From an uncultured OCS116 cluster bacterium (GTDB taxonomy: Bacteria; Pseudomonadota; Alphaproteobacteria; Rhizobiales; TMED25), in NCBI GenBank assembly GCA_902613795.1, contig CACMIP010000001.1:292087-356086 (forward strand): a DNA stretch of 64,000 bases, in the 5' to 3' direction. The translations under genes were made by a program, and so were the position numbers. Positions 1-8,329 of this stretch are shown here, one piece after another (the first letter of the stretch is position 1; every line of letters begins with the position of its first letter). The notes under the pieces are model-generated. The model did no database searches. It was not told the DNA's origin and worked only from the letters and a program-made list of their open reading frames with translations.

Positions 1-917
1 ATATGTGATAATTTATCTAATCTTGCTTTAGGAGATGAGTATTCGGGATCACTGATCCAATCATCTCGACCAATAACATTACAAATTTTATCCCATACAG
101 GCGCTTGTGTAATAAAGTAGACATAAGAGTCAGGATCATCCTCCCAGCCCTTGCATTTAAGAATCCAACCAGGCTGCCCTCCACCAGAATCATTTCCTGC
201 GCGGGGAGTCGTATCTGTGAATGGAATCCCCTGACCAAATTGACTATATTCAGATAGTGGTCCGCTGGATAACCTCTGATAATCTCTTAATTTTACCCGA
301 CATAAATTCACAACCCCATCTTGCATCGCGACGTCAACCTTCTGTCCAAGACCTGATTTCTCTCGATGGAACAGAGCTGTTACAATTCCCAGTGCGAGGT
401 GCAAGCCAGTACCCGAGTCCCCTATTTGTGCTCCTGTAACAAGGGGTGGACCATCAAGAAAGCCTGTGGTCGAGGCAGCGCCCCCAGCGCATTGGGCAAT
501 ATTTTCATAGACCTTACAATCTTCATATGGCCCAGGCCCAAAACCTTTTACTGAGGCTAGAATAATTCTTGGATTTAATTTATGCATATGTTCCCAACCG
601 TAACCCATCCTATCCAGCGTTCCCGGAGCAAAATTCTCAACAAACACGTCACATTTCAATATCAAATCGTCTAATATTTTTTTACCTTTGTCATCTTTAA
701 CATTTAAAGTAATAGATTTCTTGTTATGGTTTAGCATTGTAAAATATAGTGAGTCCACACCATCTTTATCACGTAGTTGCGAGCGAGTGATATCACCACC
801 GCCTGGTCGTTCAATTTTAATAACGTTTGCACCAAACCAAGCCAGGAGTTGGGTGCATGTTGGACCTGATTGAACATGTGTAAAATCAAGTATTGTTATA
901 CCTTTTAATGCTTCCAT
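1..917 (-). CDS. frc: Formyl-CoA:oxalate CoA-transferase (partial, C-terminus beyond window)
   Basis: Class III (CaiB/BaiF) CoA-transferase that moves CoA from formyl-CoA to oxalate, giving oxalyl-CoA and formate in the cytosol. Reading the minus strand from the ATG at 917 gives about 305 residues with no stop before the window edge. The N-terminus ([19 protein letters not shown]) and the segments [29 protein letters not shown] and [15 protein letters not shown] match E. coli YfdW/Frc closely from memory, much better than the paralogue YfdE. The catalytic Asp is D167 in GDSGTG. It starts 10 bases after the ThDP-enzyme gene, so the two are surely co-transcribed. Family assignment is firm; the true in vivo acid acceptor is inferred. 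Confidence 0.93.
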   Translation of the reverse strand, partial: MEALKGITILDFTHVQSGPTCTQLLAWFGANVIKIERPGGGDITRSQLRDKDGVDSLYFTMLNHNKKSITLNVKDDKGKKILDDLILKCDVFVENFAPGTLDRMGYGWEHMHKLNPRIILASVKGFGPGPYEDCKVYENIAQCAGGAASTTGFLDGPPLVTGAQIGDSGTGLHLALGIVTALFHREKSGLGQKVDVAMQDGVVNLCRVKLRDYQRLSSGPLSEYSQFGQGIPFTDTTPRAGNDSGGGQPGWILKCKGWEDDPDSYVYFITQAPVWDKICNVIGRDDWISDPEYSSPKARLDKLSH

Positions 918-927
918 TTGATATTTC

Positions 928-2676
928 CTACTTATACATTGTCTGGGCTTTGGTGCCAGGTGCATACTCGTTGGGATCAACCCATATATTGACCACGACT
1001 GATTTCTTTGTTTTATTTATAAGCTTTCTTGCTTCATTCAGAGCAGAACTAATCTCATTTGGCTCATGAACTTCAATTCCATGCGCACCCCACATTTTTG
1101 GAAAATCTGAGAACTTCATATCACCAAGTTTATTGGCAATATCACCTTTTTGCTGACCATACTTCGCAAGCTGTCCATATCTAATTTGATTCATTGCTGA
1201 ATTATTTCCAATCACCGCAATAAATGGCAATCCAAACCTATCAGCTGTTTCAATATCAAAGGCCGTCATTCCAAAAGAACCATCACCATAGTAGCATAGA
1301 ACCTCCTTATCAGAATTAGCAAGTTTTGCCGCAAACGCGAAACCTGTTCCAACTCCAAGACTGCCGAGTGCTCCTGGGTCCATCCATTGACCAGGGTTTT
1401 TTGGTCTCACTGCTTGCGCTGATATTGTAACAACATCACCACCATCACCAATAAAAATTGTATTATCATCAAGAAACTCATTTATTTCATACGCGACTCT
1501 ATATGGATGGATTGGCATACTATCTGATTTGAATGTTGGTAGGAGTTTCTCATACTTTTCATCTTCTTTACTGGATAATAATTCTATCCATTTATCTCTA
1601 CTTTTTTCAATCTTTGCTTCGTAAGATTTTGGCATTAAATCGGTAATTTGTGACAAAACAGAGCCAGGATGACCAACAAGTCCAATGTCAATATCTCTAT
1701 TTTTTCCCACATTTGAATAATCCTGATCTATTTGAATTATCTTGATATCTGATGATATTCTTGATCCGTAGCCCATTCTAAAGTCAAAAGGAGTACCAAC
1801 AATGATTATGGTATCTGCCTGCTTGAATGCGTCTCCCCTCGTTCTATCAAATGAGTACTTACAACCTTTAGCGATCATTCCTCGGCTTGCACCATTTGTG
1901 TAAGCTGGTATTTTTAATTTCTCTATAAATTGATTTGCTTCAATATGACTTCTTGATTGCCACACCTGTTGCCCAAAAAGGATCGCTGGTCTCTCTGATT
2001 TTTTTAAAATCTCAACCACCCCATTTACTGCTGAGGGGTCTGCTTGTGATTTTATTGACGCTCTGTATCTATCTTTTTTCGGAAGCTTTACTGTTTCCAC
2101 GGGTACCTCTCTATCAAGAACATCCCTTGGTATTTCAAGATAAGAGGGTCCACATGCCCCATTGAAGCATTCCCTTGCGGCCATTGCTACCATATCCGCA
2201 ACTCGTTCGGTTGACATAACTGTAGATGCAAACTTCGTGATTGGTTTTAGTATTTCCATATGTGGTAGTTCTTGAAGTCCTCCCATTTTCCATTGTGATA
2301 GAGCACTCTGCCCCCCAATATGGAGTACAGGACTTTCAGATCTAAATGCGGTTGCGATACCTGTAATTGCATTAGTAAATCCAGGTCCAGCAGTTGTCAC
2401 AAGACAGCCCAGCTTCCCTGTTTGTCTGGCATATCCATCAGCAGCGTGAGCGGCCGTTTGCTCGTGCCTAAAATCAAATATTCTTATACCCTCTTCAATA
2501 CAGCCATCATATATATCAATTATGTGCCCACCACAAAGGGTAAAAATTGCGTCGACGCCTTCATTCTTTAACGCTTTGGCGACAAGATGCCCACCCGAAA
2601 TCATGCCTTCATTTTGAGTTCGCTTCTTTAGAATATCTTCAGTAGATGTAACCATAGCCGTTCCCTTAAATCCCAA
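928..2676 (-). CDS. ThDP-dependent 2-hydroxyacyl-CoA lyase / oxalyl-CoA decarboxylase family enzyme
   Basis: 582-residue thiamine-diphosphate enzyme with N-terminal pyrimidine-binding, central, and C-terminal PP-binding domains. The ThDP-activating Glu is E72 in [13 protein letters not shown], and the ThDP/Mg motif starts [18 protein letters not shown]. By family it either decarboxylates oxalyl-CoA to formyl-CoA or cleaves 2-hydroxyacyl-CoA to an aldehyde plus formyl-CoA. At the position where Oxc carries a Tyr-Glu pair this protein has L134-Q135 ([10 protein letters not shown]), closer to HACL (Phe-Gln). The C-terminus ends [11 protein letters not shown], unlike Oxc. It lies between the NIPSNAP gene and frc on one strand. 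Automatic pipelines may call it an acetolactate synthase, but the frc context argues for acyl-CoA chemistry. ATG at codon 8 is an alternative start. Confidence 0.85.
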   Translation of the reverse strand: MGFKGTAMVTSTEDILKKRTQNEGMISGGHLVAKALKNEGVDAIFTLCGGHIIDIYDGCIEEGIRIFDFRHEQTAAHAADGYARQTGKLGCLVTTAGPGFTNAITGIATAFRSESPVLHIGGQSALSQWKMGGLQELPHMEILKPITKFASTVMSTERVADMVAMAARECFNGACGPSYLEIPRDVLDREVPVETVKLPKKDRYRASIKSQADPSAVNGVVEILKKSERPAILFGQQVWQSRSHIEANQFIEKLKIPAYTNGASRGMIAKGCKYSFDRTRGDAFKQADTIIIVGTPFDFRMGYGSRISSDIKIIQIDQDYSNVGKNRDIDIGLVGHPGSVLSQITDLMPKSYEAKIEKSRDKWIELLSSKEDEKYEKLLPTFKSDSMPIHPYRVAYEINEFLDDNTIFIGDGGDVVTISAQAVRPKNPGQWMDPGALGSLGVGTGFAFAAKLANSDKEVLCYYGDGSFGMTAFDIETADRFGLPFIAVIGNNSAMNQIRYGQLAKYGQQKGDIANKLGDMKFSDFPKMWGAHGIEVHEPNEISSALNEARKLINKTKKSVVVNIWVDPNEYAPGTKAQTMYK

Positions 2677-2687
2677 TCTCAGCCCTT

Positions 2688-3002
2688 TTACTTAATTGGT
2701 GAAAAATTTGACCCAACCATTATCTTATCTTCTTGGGCAACAATCATCCCAGCTATTTTCTGCCTGTAGCGTGTCCATTCTGGGTCAGCATCGCGTTGTT
2801 CTCTTAAGGTCTCAAACTCCATCAAGTCGTTGTAACTCCAGATGTGAACAACCTGATTTAATGTTCCAACTTTACTCACGAAGTATGCCACAAGGTTTAG
2901 TCCATGTTTCATTGCAACTGGATAGGCAAATTCTTCAAATATTTTAACATATTCATTGGTTTTACCGGGTTGTATCGTGTACGTTCTGTGATCAAATATC
3001 AT
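2688..3002 (-). CDS. NIPSNAP family protein
   Basis: 104-residue alpha/beta-barrel (ferredoxin-like) protein of the NIPSNAP family. Visible signatures are the opening FDHRTYTIQPGK, the central LVAYFVSKVGTLNQVVHIWSY and the Arg-rich helix with WTRYRQKI. Its biochemical role is not known; family members sit beside catabolic enzymes and are often guessed to be small cofactor-free catalysts or aldehyde/acyl handling proteins. It is the first gene of the minus-strand unit that continues, after 11 bases, into the ThDP lyase gene and frc. The start is well supported by a strong Shine-Dalgarno sequence (AGGGGGTG) just upstream. Confidence 0.85.
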   Translation of the reverse strand: MIFDHRTYTIQPGKTNEYVKIFEEFAYPVAMKHGLNLVAYFVSKVGTLNQVVHIWSYNDLMEFETLREQRDADPEWTRYRQKIAGMIVAQEDKIMVGSNFSPIK

Positions 3003-3006
3003 CTTG

Positions 3007-3014
3007 CACCCCCT
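3007..3014 (-). promoter_or_regulatory. Strong ribosome binding site of the NIPSNAP-lyase-frc unit
   Basis: On the minus strand AGGGGGTG stands 4 bases before the ATG at 3002. It is one of the best Shine-Dalgarno matches in a window where many genes have weak ones, which suggests the unit can be highly translated. It fixes the NIPSNAP start codon. Confidence 0.6.
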
Positions 3015-3099
3015 GAAACGATTTTTTTAATCTTTTAATAAATTATAAATGCAACTAATATGACTTATAACAAAAAAAAATTATTATGGCACTAATTTA

Positions 3100-3579
3100 A
3101 TGCATATGGACACTCTAAAAAAATCGGCAATCGCTGGCTTTTTTTCTATTTTCATAATTGGTACTTTAACTTATTTGTCCTATGAAACGGAATATGGCCT
3201 TTTTCTTGTTGCCTCATTCGGATCCTCAATGGTTTTAATCTTGGGTTACCCTGAAAGCCCATTTGCAAAAGGTCGGAACGTATTTTTTGGTCACTTAATT
3301 ACATCAATTGCAGGACTAATGTGTTACTCGATTCTTGTAAGTCATTTATCATTTAGTATCACATTTGTTATTCCAATAGCTGTAGGGCTGGGTATCTTTT
3401 TCATGATCTTACTAAATTCAACACACCCACCGGCAGGTGGCAATCCTATACTGATAATACTCGGTGGCCATTCTTTTGATTTTTTATTATCTCCGTTAAT
3501 TAGCGGTTGTATTGTAATTATTTTGCAGGCTTATCTAATAAATAATGTGATCTTAAAAAGAGACTTTAAATTATTTTAG
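3100..3579 (+). CDS. HPP family integral membrane protein
   Basis: 159-residue hydrophobic protein with about four membrane segments (roughly residues 10-27, 32-50, 66-108 as two, and 122-150). It contains the family-naming motif His109-Pro110-Pro111 in NSTHPPAGGNPI. HPP proteins of cyanobacteria and plastids transport nitrite; most bacterial members are uncharacterised. It is divergent from the NIPSNAP-lyase-frc unit, about 100 bases away, and precedes formate dehydrogenase by 75 bases. A role moving a small anion (nitrite, formate, oxalate) is only an inference from this context. ATG at 3106 is an alternative start. Confidence 0.8.
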   Translation: MHMDTLKKSAIAGFFSIFIIGTLTYLSYETEYGLFLVASFGSSMVLILGYPESPFAKGRNVFFGHLITSIAGLMCYSILVSHLSFSITFVIPIAVGLGIFFMILLNSTHPPAGGNPILIILGGHSFDFLLSPLISGCIVIILQAYLINNVILKRDFKLF

Positions 3580-3654
3580 AGAACTTTATATTTGATGGTT
3601 CTATCCAAAGATGATATTAAGTATATTTTTAAATTGAAACAGCGGAATTAGAAA

Positions 3655-4854
3655 ATGAAAGTCTTATGCATATTGTACGATGATCCAAAAGGCGGGATGC
3701 CAAAAAACTACCCTTTATCAGAACTGCCTAAGTTAGATAAATATCCTGACGGTCAAGCACTACCAACACCAAAAAATATTGATTATACTCCGGGCGAGTT
3801 ATTAGGTTGCGTGTCAGGGGAATTAGGATTAAGAAAATTTTTGGAGTCAAATGGCCATGAATTAGTTGTAACATCTGATAAAGATGGAGAAAATTGCACA
3901 GCAGATAAAGAACTGGTTGATGCAGATGTTGTAATTTCACAGCCATTTTGGCCTTTCTACCTAACAAAAGAAAGAATCGCCAATGCAAAAAATCTTAAGA
4001 TGGCGATTACAGCTGGAATCGGTTCAGATCACGTTGACTTACAAGCTGCAATGGATAATGGAATTGATGTAGTGGAAGTCACATATTGTAACTCTAGATC
4101 GGTTGCGGAGCACATTGTTATGATGATCCTATCGCTTGTCAGAGACTATCATAACCAGCATAGAATTGTTAATGAGGGCGGTTGGAATATTGCAGACGCC
4201 GTGCAACGCTCATACGACGTTGAAGGGATGCATATTGGAACTGTTGCTGCTGGTAGAATTGGTTTAGATGCTCTGAGAAAAATGAAACCCTTTGATGTTC
4301 ACCTTCATTATTTTGATAGACACAGACTTCCAGATAGCGTTGAAAAAGAATTAAATCTCACGTTTCATGAGTCAGTTGAGTCGCTCGTTGCGGTTTGTGA
4401 TGTCGTCACGATAAATTGTCCACTCCATCCTGAAACTGAAAATCTTTTCGACGAGGTACTTATTAATAAAATGAAGAAAGGCGCTTATATCGTCAATACT
4501 GCAAGAGGAAAAATCTGTGATCGTGAAGCGATTGCAAAGGCCCTCGAGTCTGGTCAGTTGAGCGGATACGCAGGAGACGTTTGGTTCCCGCAACCAGCAC
4601 CGAATGATCATATCTGGAGAACTATGCCGCATCACGGTATGACGCCCCATACATCAGGAACCTCTCTATCAGCCCAAGCTCGCTACGCGGCAGGGGTCAG
4701 AGAAATACTGGAGTGCTTCTTCGAAGGAAAACCAATCAGAGAGGAATACACAATAGTTAAAGATGGTAACCTTGCGGGTACAGGCGCTCACTCCTACAGT
4801 AAGGGGAGTGCTACAAGTGGGTCCGAAGAAGCGGCTAAGTATAAAAAAATGTAA
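3655..4854 (+). CDS. fdh: NAD-dependent formate dehydrogenase
   Basis: Oxidises formate to CO2 with reduction of NAD+; a soluble, metal-free D-2-hydroxyacid dehydrogenase family enzyme. The 399 residues align almost without gaps to Pseudomonas sp. 101 FDH as I recall it. Visible are the FDH-specific extended N-terminus (YDDPKGGMPKNYPLSELPK), the NAD loop GTVAAGRIG, the NAD-selecting Asp near 221 (LHYFDRHRLP), the catalytic Arg near 284 (NTARGKICDR), Gln near 313 (WFPQPAP) and His near 332 (MTPHTSGT), and the C-terminal GTGAHSYSKG segment. Twelve bases separate it from the monooxygenase gene, so it heads a plus-strand operon. It would consume formate made by the adjacent Frc/lyase pair. Confidence 0.97.
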   Translation: MKVLCILYDDPKGGMPKNYPLSELPKLDKYPDGQALPTPKNIDYTPGELLGCVSGELGLRKFLESNGHELVVTSDKDGENCTADKELVDADVVISQPFWPFYLTKERIANAKNLKMAITAGIGSDHVDLQAAMDNGIDVVEVTYCNSRSVAEHIVMMILSLVRDYHNQHRIVNEGGWNIADAVQRSYDVEGMHIGTVAAGRIGLDALRKMKPFDVHLHYFDRHRLPDSVEKELNLTFHESVESLVAVCDVVTINCPLHPETENLFDEVLINKMKKGAYIVNTARGKICDREAIAKALESGQLSGYAGDVWFPQPAPNDHIWRTMPHHGMTPHTSGTSLSAQARYAAGVREILECFFEGKPIREEYTIVKDGNLAGTGAHSYSKGSATSGSEEAAKYKKM

Positions 4855-4865
4855 AAGAACATAGT

Positions 4866-6452
4866 ATGCATGCAACTCATGATGTTATTGTAATTGGTGC
4901 GGGTTTTGCAGGACTTTACATGCTTCATAAGTTGCGCAGCTATGGCTATACTGCGCTTATCCTTGAAAGAGCCCCTTCCATTGGAGGTACATGGTTTTGG
5001 AATAAATATCCTGGAGCAAGATGTGATACCGAAAGTCTACAGTACTCATATCAGTTCTCCGAAGAACTGCAACAAGAGTGGGAGTGGACAGAAAAGTATG
5101 CACGACAACCTGAAATATTAAATTACTTAAACCATGTAGCAGATCGCTTTCAGTTGCACGCGCATATCAAATTAAATTTTGATGTAAAAAATATTATATA
5201 TAAGAATTCACTATGGGAAATTTCCGGTAAAAATGAAGAAAAATTTCATGCGAACTTTTGTATAATGGCAACTGGCTGCCTTAGCCAACCTCTGAATGCT
5301 AAAATCTCAGGTATCGAGGATTTTGAGGGCGAGTGCTATCAAAGCTCACTTTGGCCTGAAAAAAAAATAGATTTTACAAAAAAAACTATCGCGGTAATAG
5401 GTACGGGTTCGTCTGGTATGCAACTAATACCCGAAGTCGCAAAATCTGCAGAAAAATTATATGTTTTACAGAGAACGCCGAATTATTCTGTTCCAGCACA
5501 CAATAAAAGTCTAGACCCAGATTTTGTGCAAGAGTTTAAGAAAAACTATAAGAAAAATAGAGCTGACGCGAAGAAGCTCGTCAGTGGTTTTCTAACCACC
5601 TATAATAAAAAATCTGCATTGGAAGTCACAAAAAAAGAGCTGAAAGAGGAATATGATAGAAGGTGGGCTGCTGGAGGGCTAGCATTCTTGGCAGCATTTA
5701 GTGACATAACACATAATCTCGATGCAAATAAAACAGCCACACAATATATTGAGGATAAAATAGATGAAATTGTTAAAAATAAAAAAATATCTGAGGCACT
5801 CAAACCAAGATCAATCGTAGGATGTAAGAGACTTGTTATTGAGTCAAATTACTTCGATACATTTAATCGAGGAAATGTCGAGCTTATTAATTTAAAAAAA
5901 AACCCAATTAATTTGATCAATAGACAGGGTATTGATATCGAGGGCATAGGAGAGATAGACTTAGATATGATAATATTAGCAACCGGATTTGATGCAATGA
6001 CTGGCGCTTTGAATAATATCAATATAATCGGCAAAAATAATATAGCTTTGAAAGATAAATGGATAAATGGGCCTGAAACATATCTTGGTCTTGCTACGAA
6101 CGGTTTCCCAAACTTCTTTACTATAACCGGTCCTGGTAGTCCATCGGTCCTGACAAATATGATACCCACAATAGAGCAACATGTTGACTGGATAGCAGAT
6201 TGTATAAGATATATTAAGAAAAAGTCTTATCATTCCATCGAAGCGAAGAGAGATGCTGAAATTGAATGGGGGAAATATAACGATAAATGCGCTCGTGGTA
6301 CACTTCGTTATTATTGTGACTCGTGGTATCTAGGCTCAAATGTCACTGGTAAAAAAAGAGTTTTCTATCCGTTTGTTGGTGGATTACCGGTATATATCGA
6401 AAAATGCGAAAAGATAGTGAATAATTCTTATGAAGGGTTTACCCTAGAATAG
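4866..6452 (+). CDS. Flavin-containing monooxygenase, Baeyer-Villiger type
   Basis: 528-residue NADPH- and FAD-dependent monooxygenase. The FAD Rossmann motif GAGFAG is at 11-16, followed by the BVMO-typical GGTWFWNKYPGARCDTES. The NADPH Rossmann motif GTGSSG lies near 178. The type I BVMO fingerprint FxGxxxHxxxW is present at 153-163 as FEGECYQSSLW, so the central His is replaced by Gln159. ATGFD and the C-terminal GPGSPSVLTNM segment also fit cyclohexanone/phenylacetone monooxygenase relatives. It follows fdh by 12 bases and precedes an amidase. Substrate cannot be told from sequence; ketone or aldehyde oxygenation is the family activity. Confidence 0.88.
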   Translation: MHATHDVIVIGAGFAGLYMLHKLRSYGYTALILERAPSIGGTWFWNKYPGARCDTESLQYSYQFSEELQQEWEWTEKYARQPEILNYLNHVADRFQLHAHIKLNFDVKNIIYKNSLWEISGKNEEKFHANFCIMATGCLSQPLNAKISGIEDFEGECYQSSLWPEKKIDFTKKTIAVIGTGSSGMQLIPEVAKSAEKLYVLQRTPNYSVPAHNKSLDPDFVQEFKKNYKKNRADAKKLVSGFLTTYNKKSALEVTKKELKEEYDRRWAAGGLAFLAAFSDITHNLDANKTATQYIEDKIDEIVKNKKISEALKPRSIVGCKRLVIESNYFDTFNRGNVELINLKKNPINLINRQGIDIEGIGEIDLDMIILATGFDAMTGALNNINIIGKNNIALKDKWINGPETYLGLATNGFPNFFTITGPGSPSVLTNMIPTIEQHVDWIADCIRYIKKKSYHSIEAKRDAEIEWGKYNDKCARGTLRYYCDSWYLGSNVTGKKRVFYPFVGGLPVYIEKCEKIVNNSYEGFTLE

Positions 6453-6456
6453 GTGA
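6451..6456 (+). promoter_or_regulatory. Ribosome binding site deciding the amidase start
   Basis: AGGTGA, overlapping the monooxygenase stop codon, lies 5 bases before the ATG at 6462. It favours that ATG over the in-frame GTG at 6453. Confidence 0.5.
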
Positions 6457-6461
6457 AACAC

Positions 6462-7892
6462 ATGAAAAAATCTGAATACTCATCCTATGACGGCCTTGGC
6501 ATCGCCAAACTCATAAGAGAAAAAGAGGTTAACTCGAGAGAGGTTTTAGATACTGCAATAAGTATCATTGAAACTTACGATGAGGATATATCCGCAATTA
6601 CAACAAAAGCATATGATCATGCAATTAGAGCAATAGAAAAATCTCAGCCAGAAAATATTTTTCACGGCGTACCATTCTTGTTAAAAGACTTAAATGTGTC
6701 ATGTAAGGGCTTACCAACAACACTATCAAGCAAACTATTTGATAATAATATTGCAAAAAATGATAGTTACTTAATCAAACTCTATAAAAAAGCAGGATTG
6801 ATTATACTAGGTCTTACAAAAACCCCAGAGTTGGCACTTTCACTCACTACAGAGCCAAAAATTTTTGGCCCTACAAAGAATCCTCTAAAAAAATCAAACT
6901 CTCCTGGTGGTTCATCGGGAGGTTCTGCAGCCTCAATTCGTCAAGGATACGTTCCTCTCGCCCATGCTACAGATGGAGGTGGAAGTATCAGAGTCCCTGC
7001 TGCCCTTTGCGGTCTTTTTGGATTAAAGCCATCGCGTGGAAGAGTATCAAGTGGACCGGATCTTGGCGAGGCTCTTGGTGGCATGGCAATTAGTCACTGT
7101 CTATCAAAGTCTGTCCGAGATAGCGCAGCCCTACTTGATATATCCAGTGATTTGATGCCTGGCGAACCATACGTAAGCCCAAAACAAAATGGAAAATTTC
7201 TTGATTCTATTCATATTGAGCCGAAAAATTTGAAAATAGGATTCATGACCCACGATTTTGAAGGAAATAAACTAAACTCAGATATAATTCAATTAACAAA
7301 AAATTCAGCGCAGCTATGTGAGGCTCTTGGTCACCATATTGAAGAAATTAATATTGATTTATCCGCTCAATCGATACTCGAGGCTTGGAAAATTATACCT
7401 GCCATAAATCTTTTAAATAATCTTGAAAATAGAGCAAAGATGCTTGGTATTAATCTCAAAGAAAGTGACCTCGAGCCGCTAAATTGGGCATGGATGAATG
7501 AAGGCCGAAAATATACAGCGGTCGATTATTTGAGAGCAATTAATAATATGCACAAAATAGGACGTATTATGGCAAATTACTTTGAAAAGTATGATGTGAT
7601 ACTCTCTCCAACAGTAAATATAAAAGAGCTTCCATTAGGCATAGTACATACAGATCATACAGATGTAGACCGACACCTTAATCTATTATTTCGTGAAATC
7701 GCTCCTCATACAGCAATATTCAATCAAACTGGAGGTCCAGCTATGTCAATTCCAATGCAAGTTTTTGATGATGGAACGCCTGCAGGGATGCATTTTGCTG
7801 CAAAAATTGGAGACGAGTCAACGCTAATTAGCCTCGCGGCTCAAATTGAAAAATACCATCCATGGGACTGTTCTGCCCTAAATCATGATTAA
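6462..7892 (+). CDS. Amidase signature family hydrolase
   Basis: 476-residue serine hydrolase of the amidase signature family, which cleaves amides and sometimes esters in the cytosol. The Ser-cisSer-Lys triad is visible: Lys75 (PFLLKDL), the cis-Ser in GGSSGGSAAS near 151-152, and nucleophile Ser175 in DGGGSIRVPA. The C-terminal GGPAMSIPM block is also typical. The GatB/GatC genes are not nearby and the sequence lacks obvious GatA-specific context, so a catabolic amidase is more likely than tRNA amidation. It is the last gene of the fdh-monooxygenase-amidase run. The amidase stop and the opposing DUF3429 stop share TTAA. Natural substrate unknown. Confidence 0.9.
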   Translation: MKKSEYSSYDGLGIAKLIREKEVNSREVLDTAISIIETYDEDISAITTKAYDHAIRAIEKSQPENIFHGVPFLLKDLNVSCKGLPTTLSSKLFDNNIAKNDSYLIKLYKKAGLIILGLTKTPELALSLTTEPKIFGPTKNPLKKSNSPGGSSGGSAASIRQGYVPLAHATDGGGSIRVPAALCGLFGLKPSRGRVSSGPDLGEALGGMAISHCLSKSVRDSAALLDISSDLMPGEPYVSPKQNGKFLDSIHIEPKNLKIGFMTHDFEGNKLNSDIIQLTKNSAQLCEALGHHIEEINIDLSAQSILEAWKIIPAINLLNNLENRAKMLGINLKESDLEPLNWAWMNEGRKYTAVDYLRAINNMHKIGRIMANYFEKYDVILSPTVNIKELPLGIVHTDHTDVDRHLNLLFREIAPHTAIFNQTGGPAMSIPMQVFDDGTPAGMHFAAKIGDESTLISLAAQIEKYHPWDCSALNHD

Positions 7893-8329
7893 ATGAAAAT
7901 AAAATTTCGATTTATGTAAAAGAGTATTTGAATGAGGGTGACGGCTAAAGTTGCATGCAGTCGCTGACTAAAATACACCGTACCAACAATACCATTCCTT
8001 TTGAGTCTGTGCTCCACGTACAGCAAGTACAAAAAGCACACAATCATAATTAATTCAGTTATCAAATCTAGATAGAATAGACTGAACCAAGCAACAAGTG
8101 TAATCAGATTGCTCTCCAGGAGAGTTCTTTTATTTCCATCTTTCGAGTGCAAACAAATACCCCAATGGGTTCCCGCAATAAACGAAATTATGACTGCGGA
8201 GTATGCATAAAAAAGTTTTGATATATAACCTATTGTTTCAAGTTGATAAAATGATAGCATTAGCAGGAAAAGAAAGGGTATTATGCCCAAAAATGTTAAA
8301 TACCTATCAGTCTTCATGGGTATGCTCAA
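7889..8329 (-). CDS. DUF3429 family membrane protein
   Basis: 146-residue membrane protein with about four to five hydrophobic segments. The family motif appears as AVIISFIAGTHWG near residues 44-56. Function is unknown. Its start overlaps the end of the photolyase gene by 23 bases, so it is translationally coupled to that gene; DUF3429 proteins often accompany photolyase/cryptochrome genes in marine bacteria as far as I recall. A later Met at codon 5 is an alternative start. Confidence 0.75.
   Translation of the reverse strand: MSIPMKTDRYLTFLGIIPFLFLLMLSFYQLETIGYISKLFYAYSAVIISFIAGTHWGICLHSKDGNKRTLLESNLITLVAWFSLFYLDLITELIMIVCFLYLLYVEHRLKRNGIVGTVYFSQRLHATLAVTLIQILFYINRNFIFI

Noticed and set aside
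221-873. Several short plus-strand open frames across the first 900 bases
   Set aside because: They lie opposite the frc reading frame, which is continuous on the minus strand and matches a known family; they show no family signature of their own.
928-2676. Annotation as acetolactate synthase large subunit
   Set aside because: Such a call is common for this ThDP fold, but no ilvH small subunit is present and the gene abuts frc; the HACL/Oxc family fits better.
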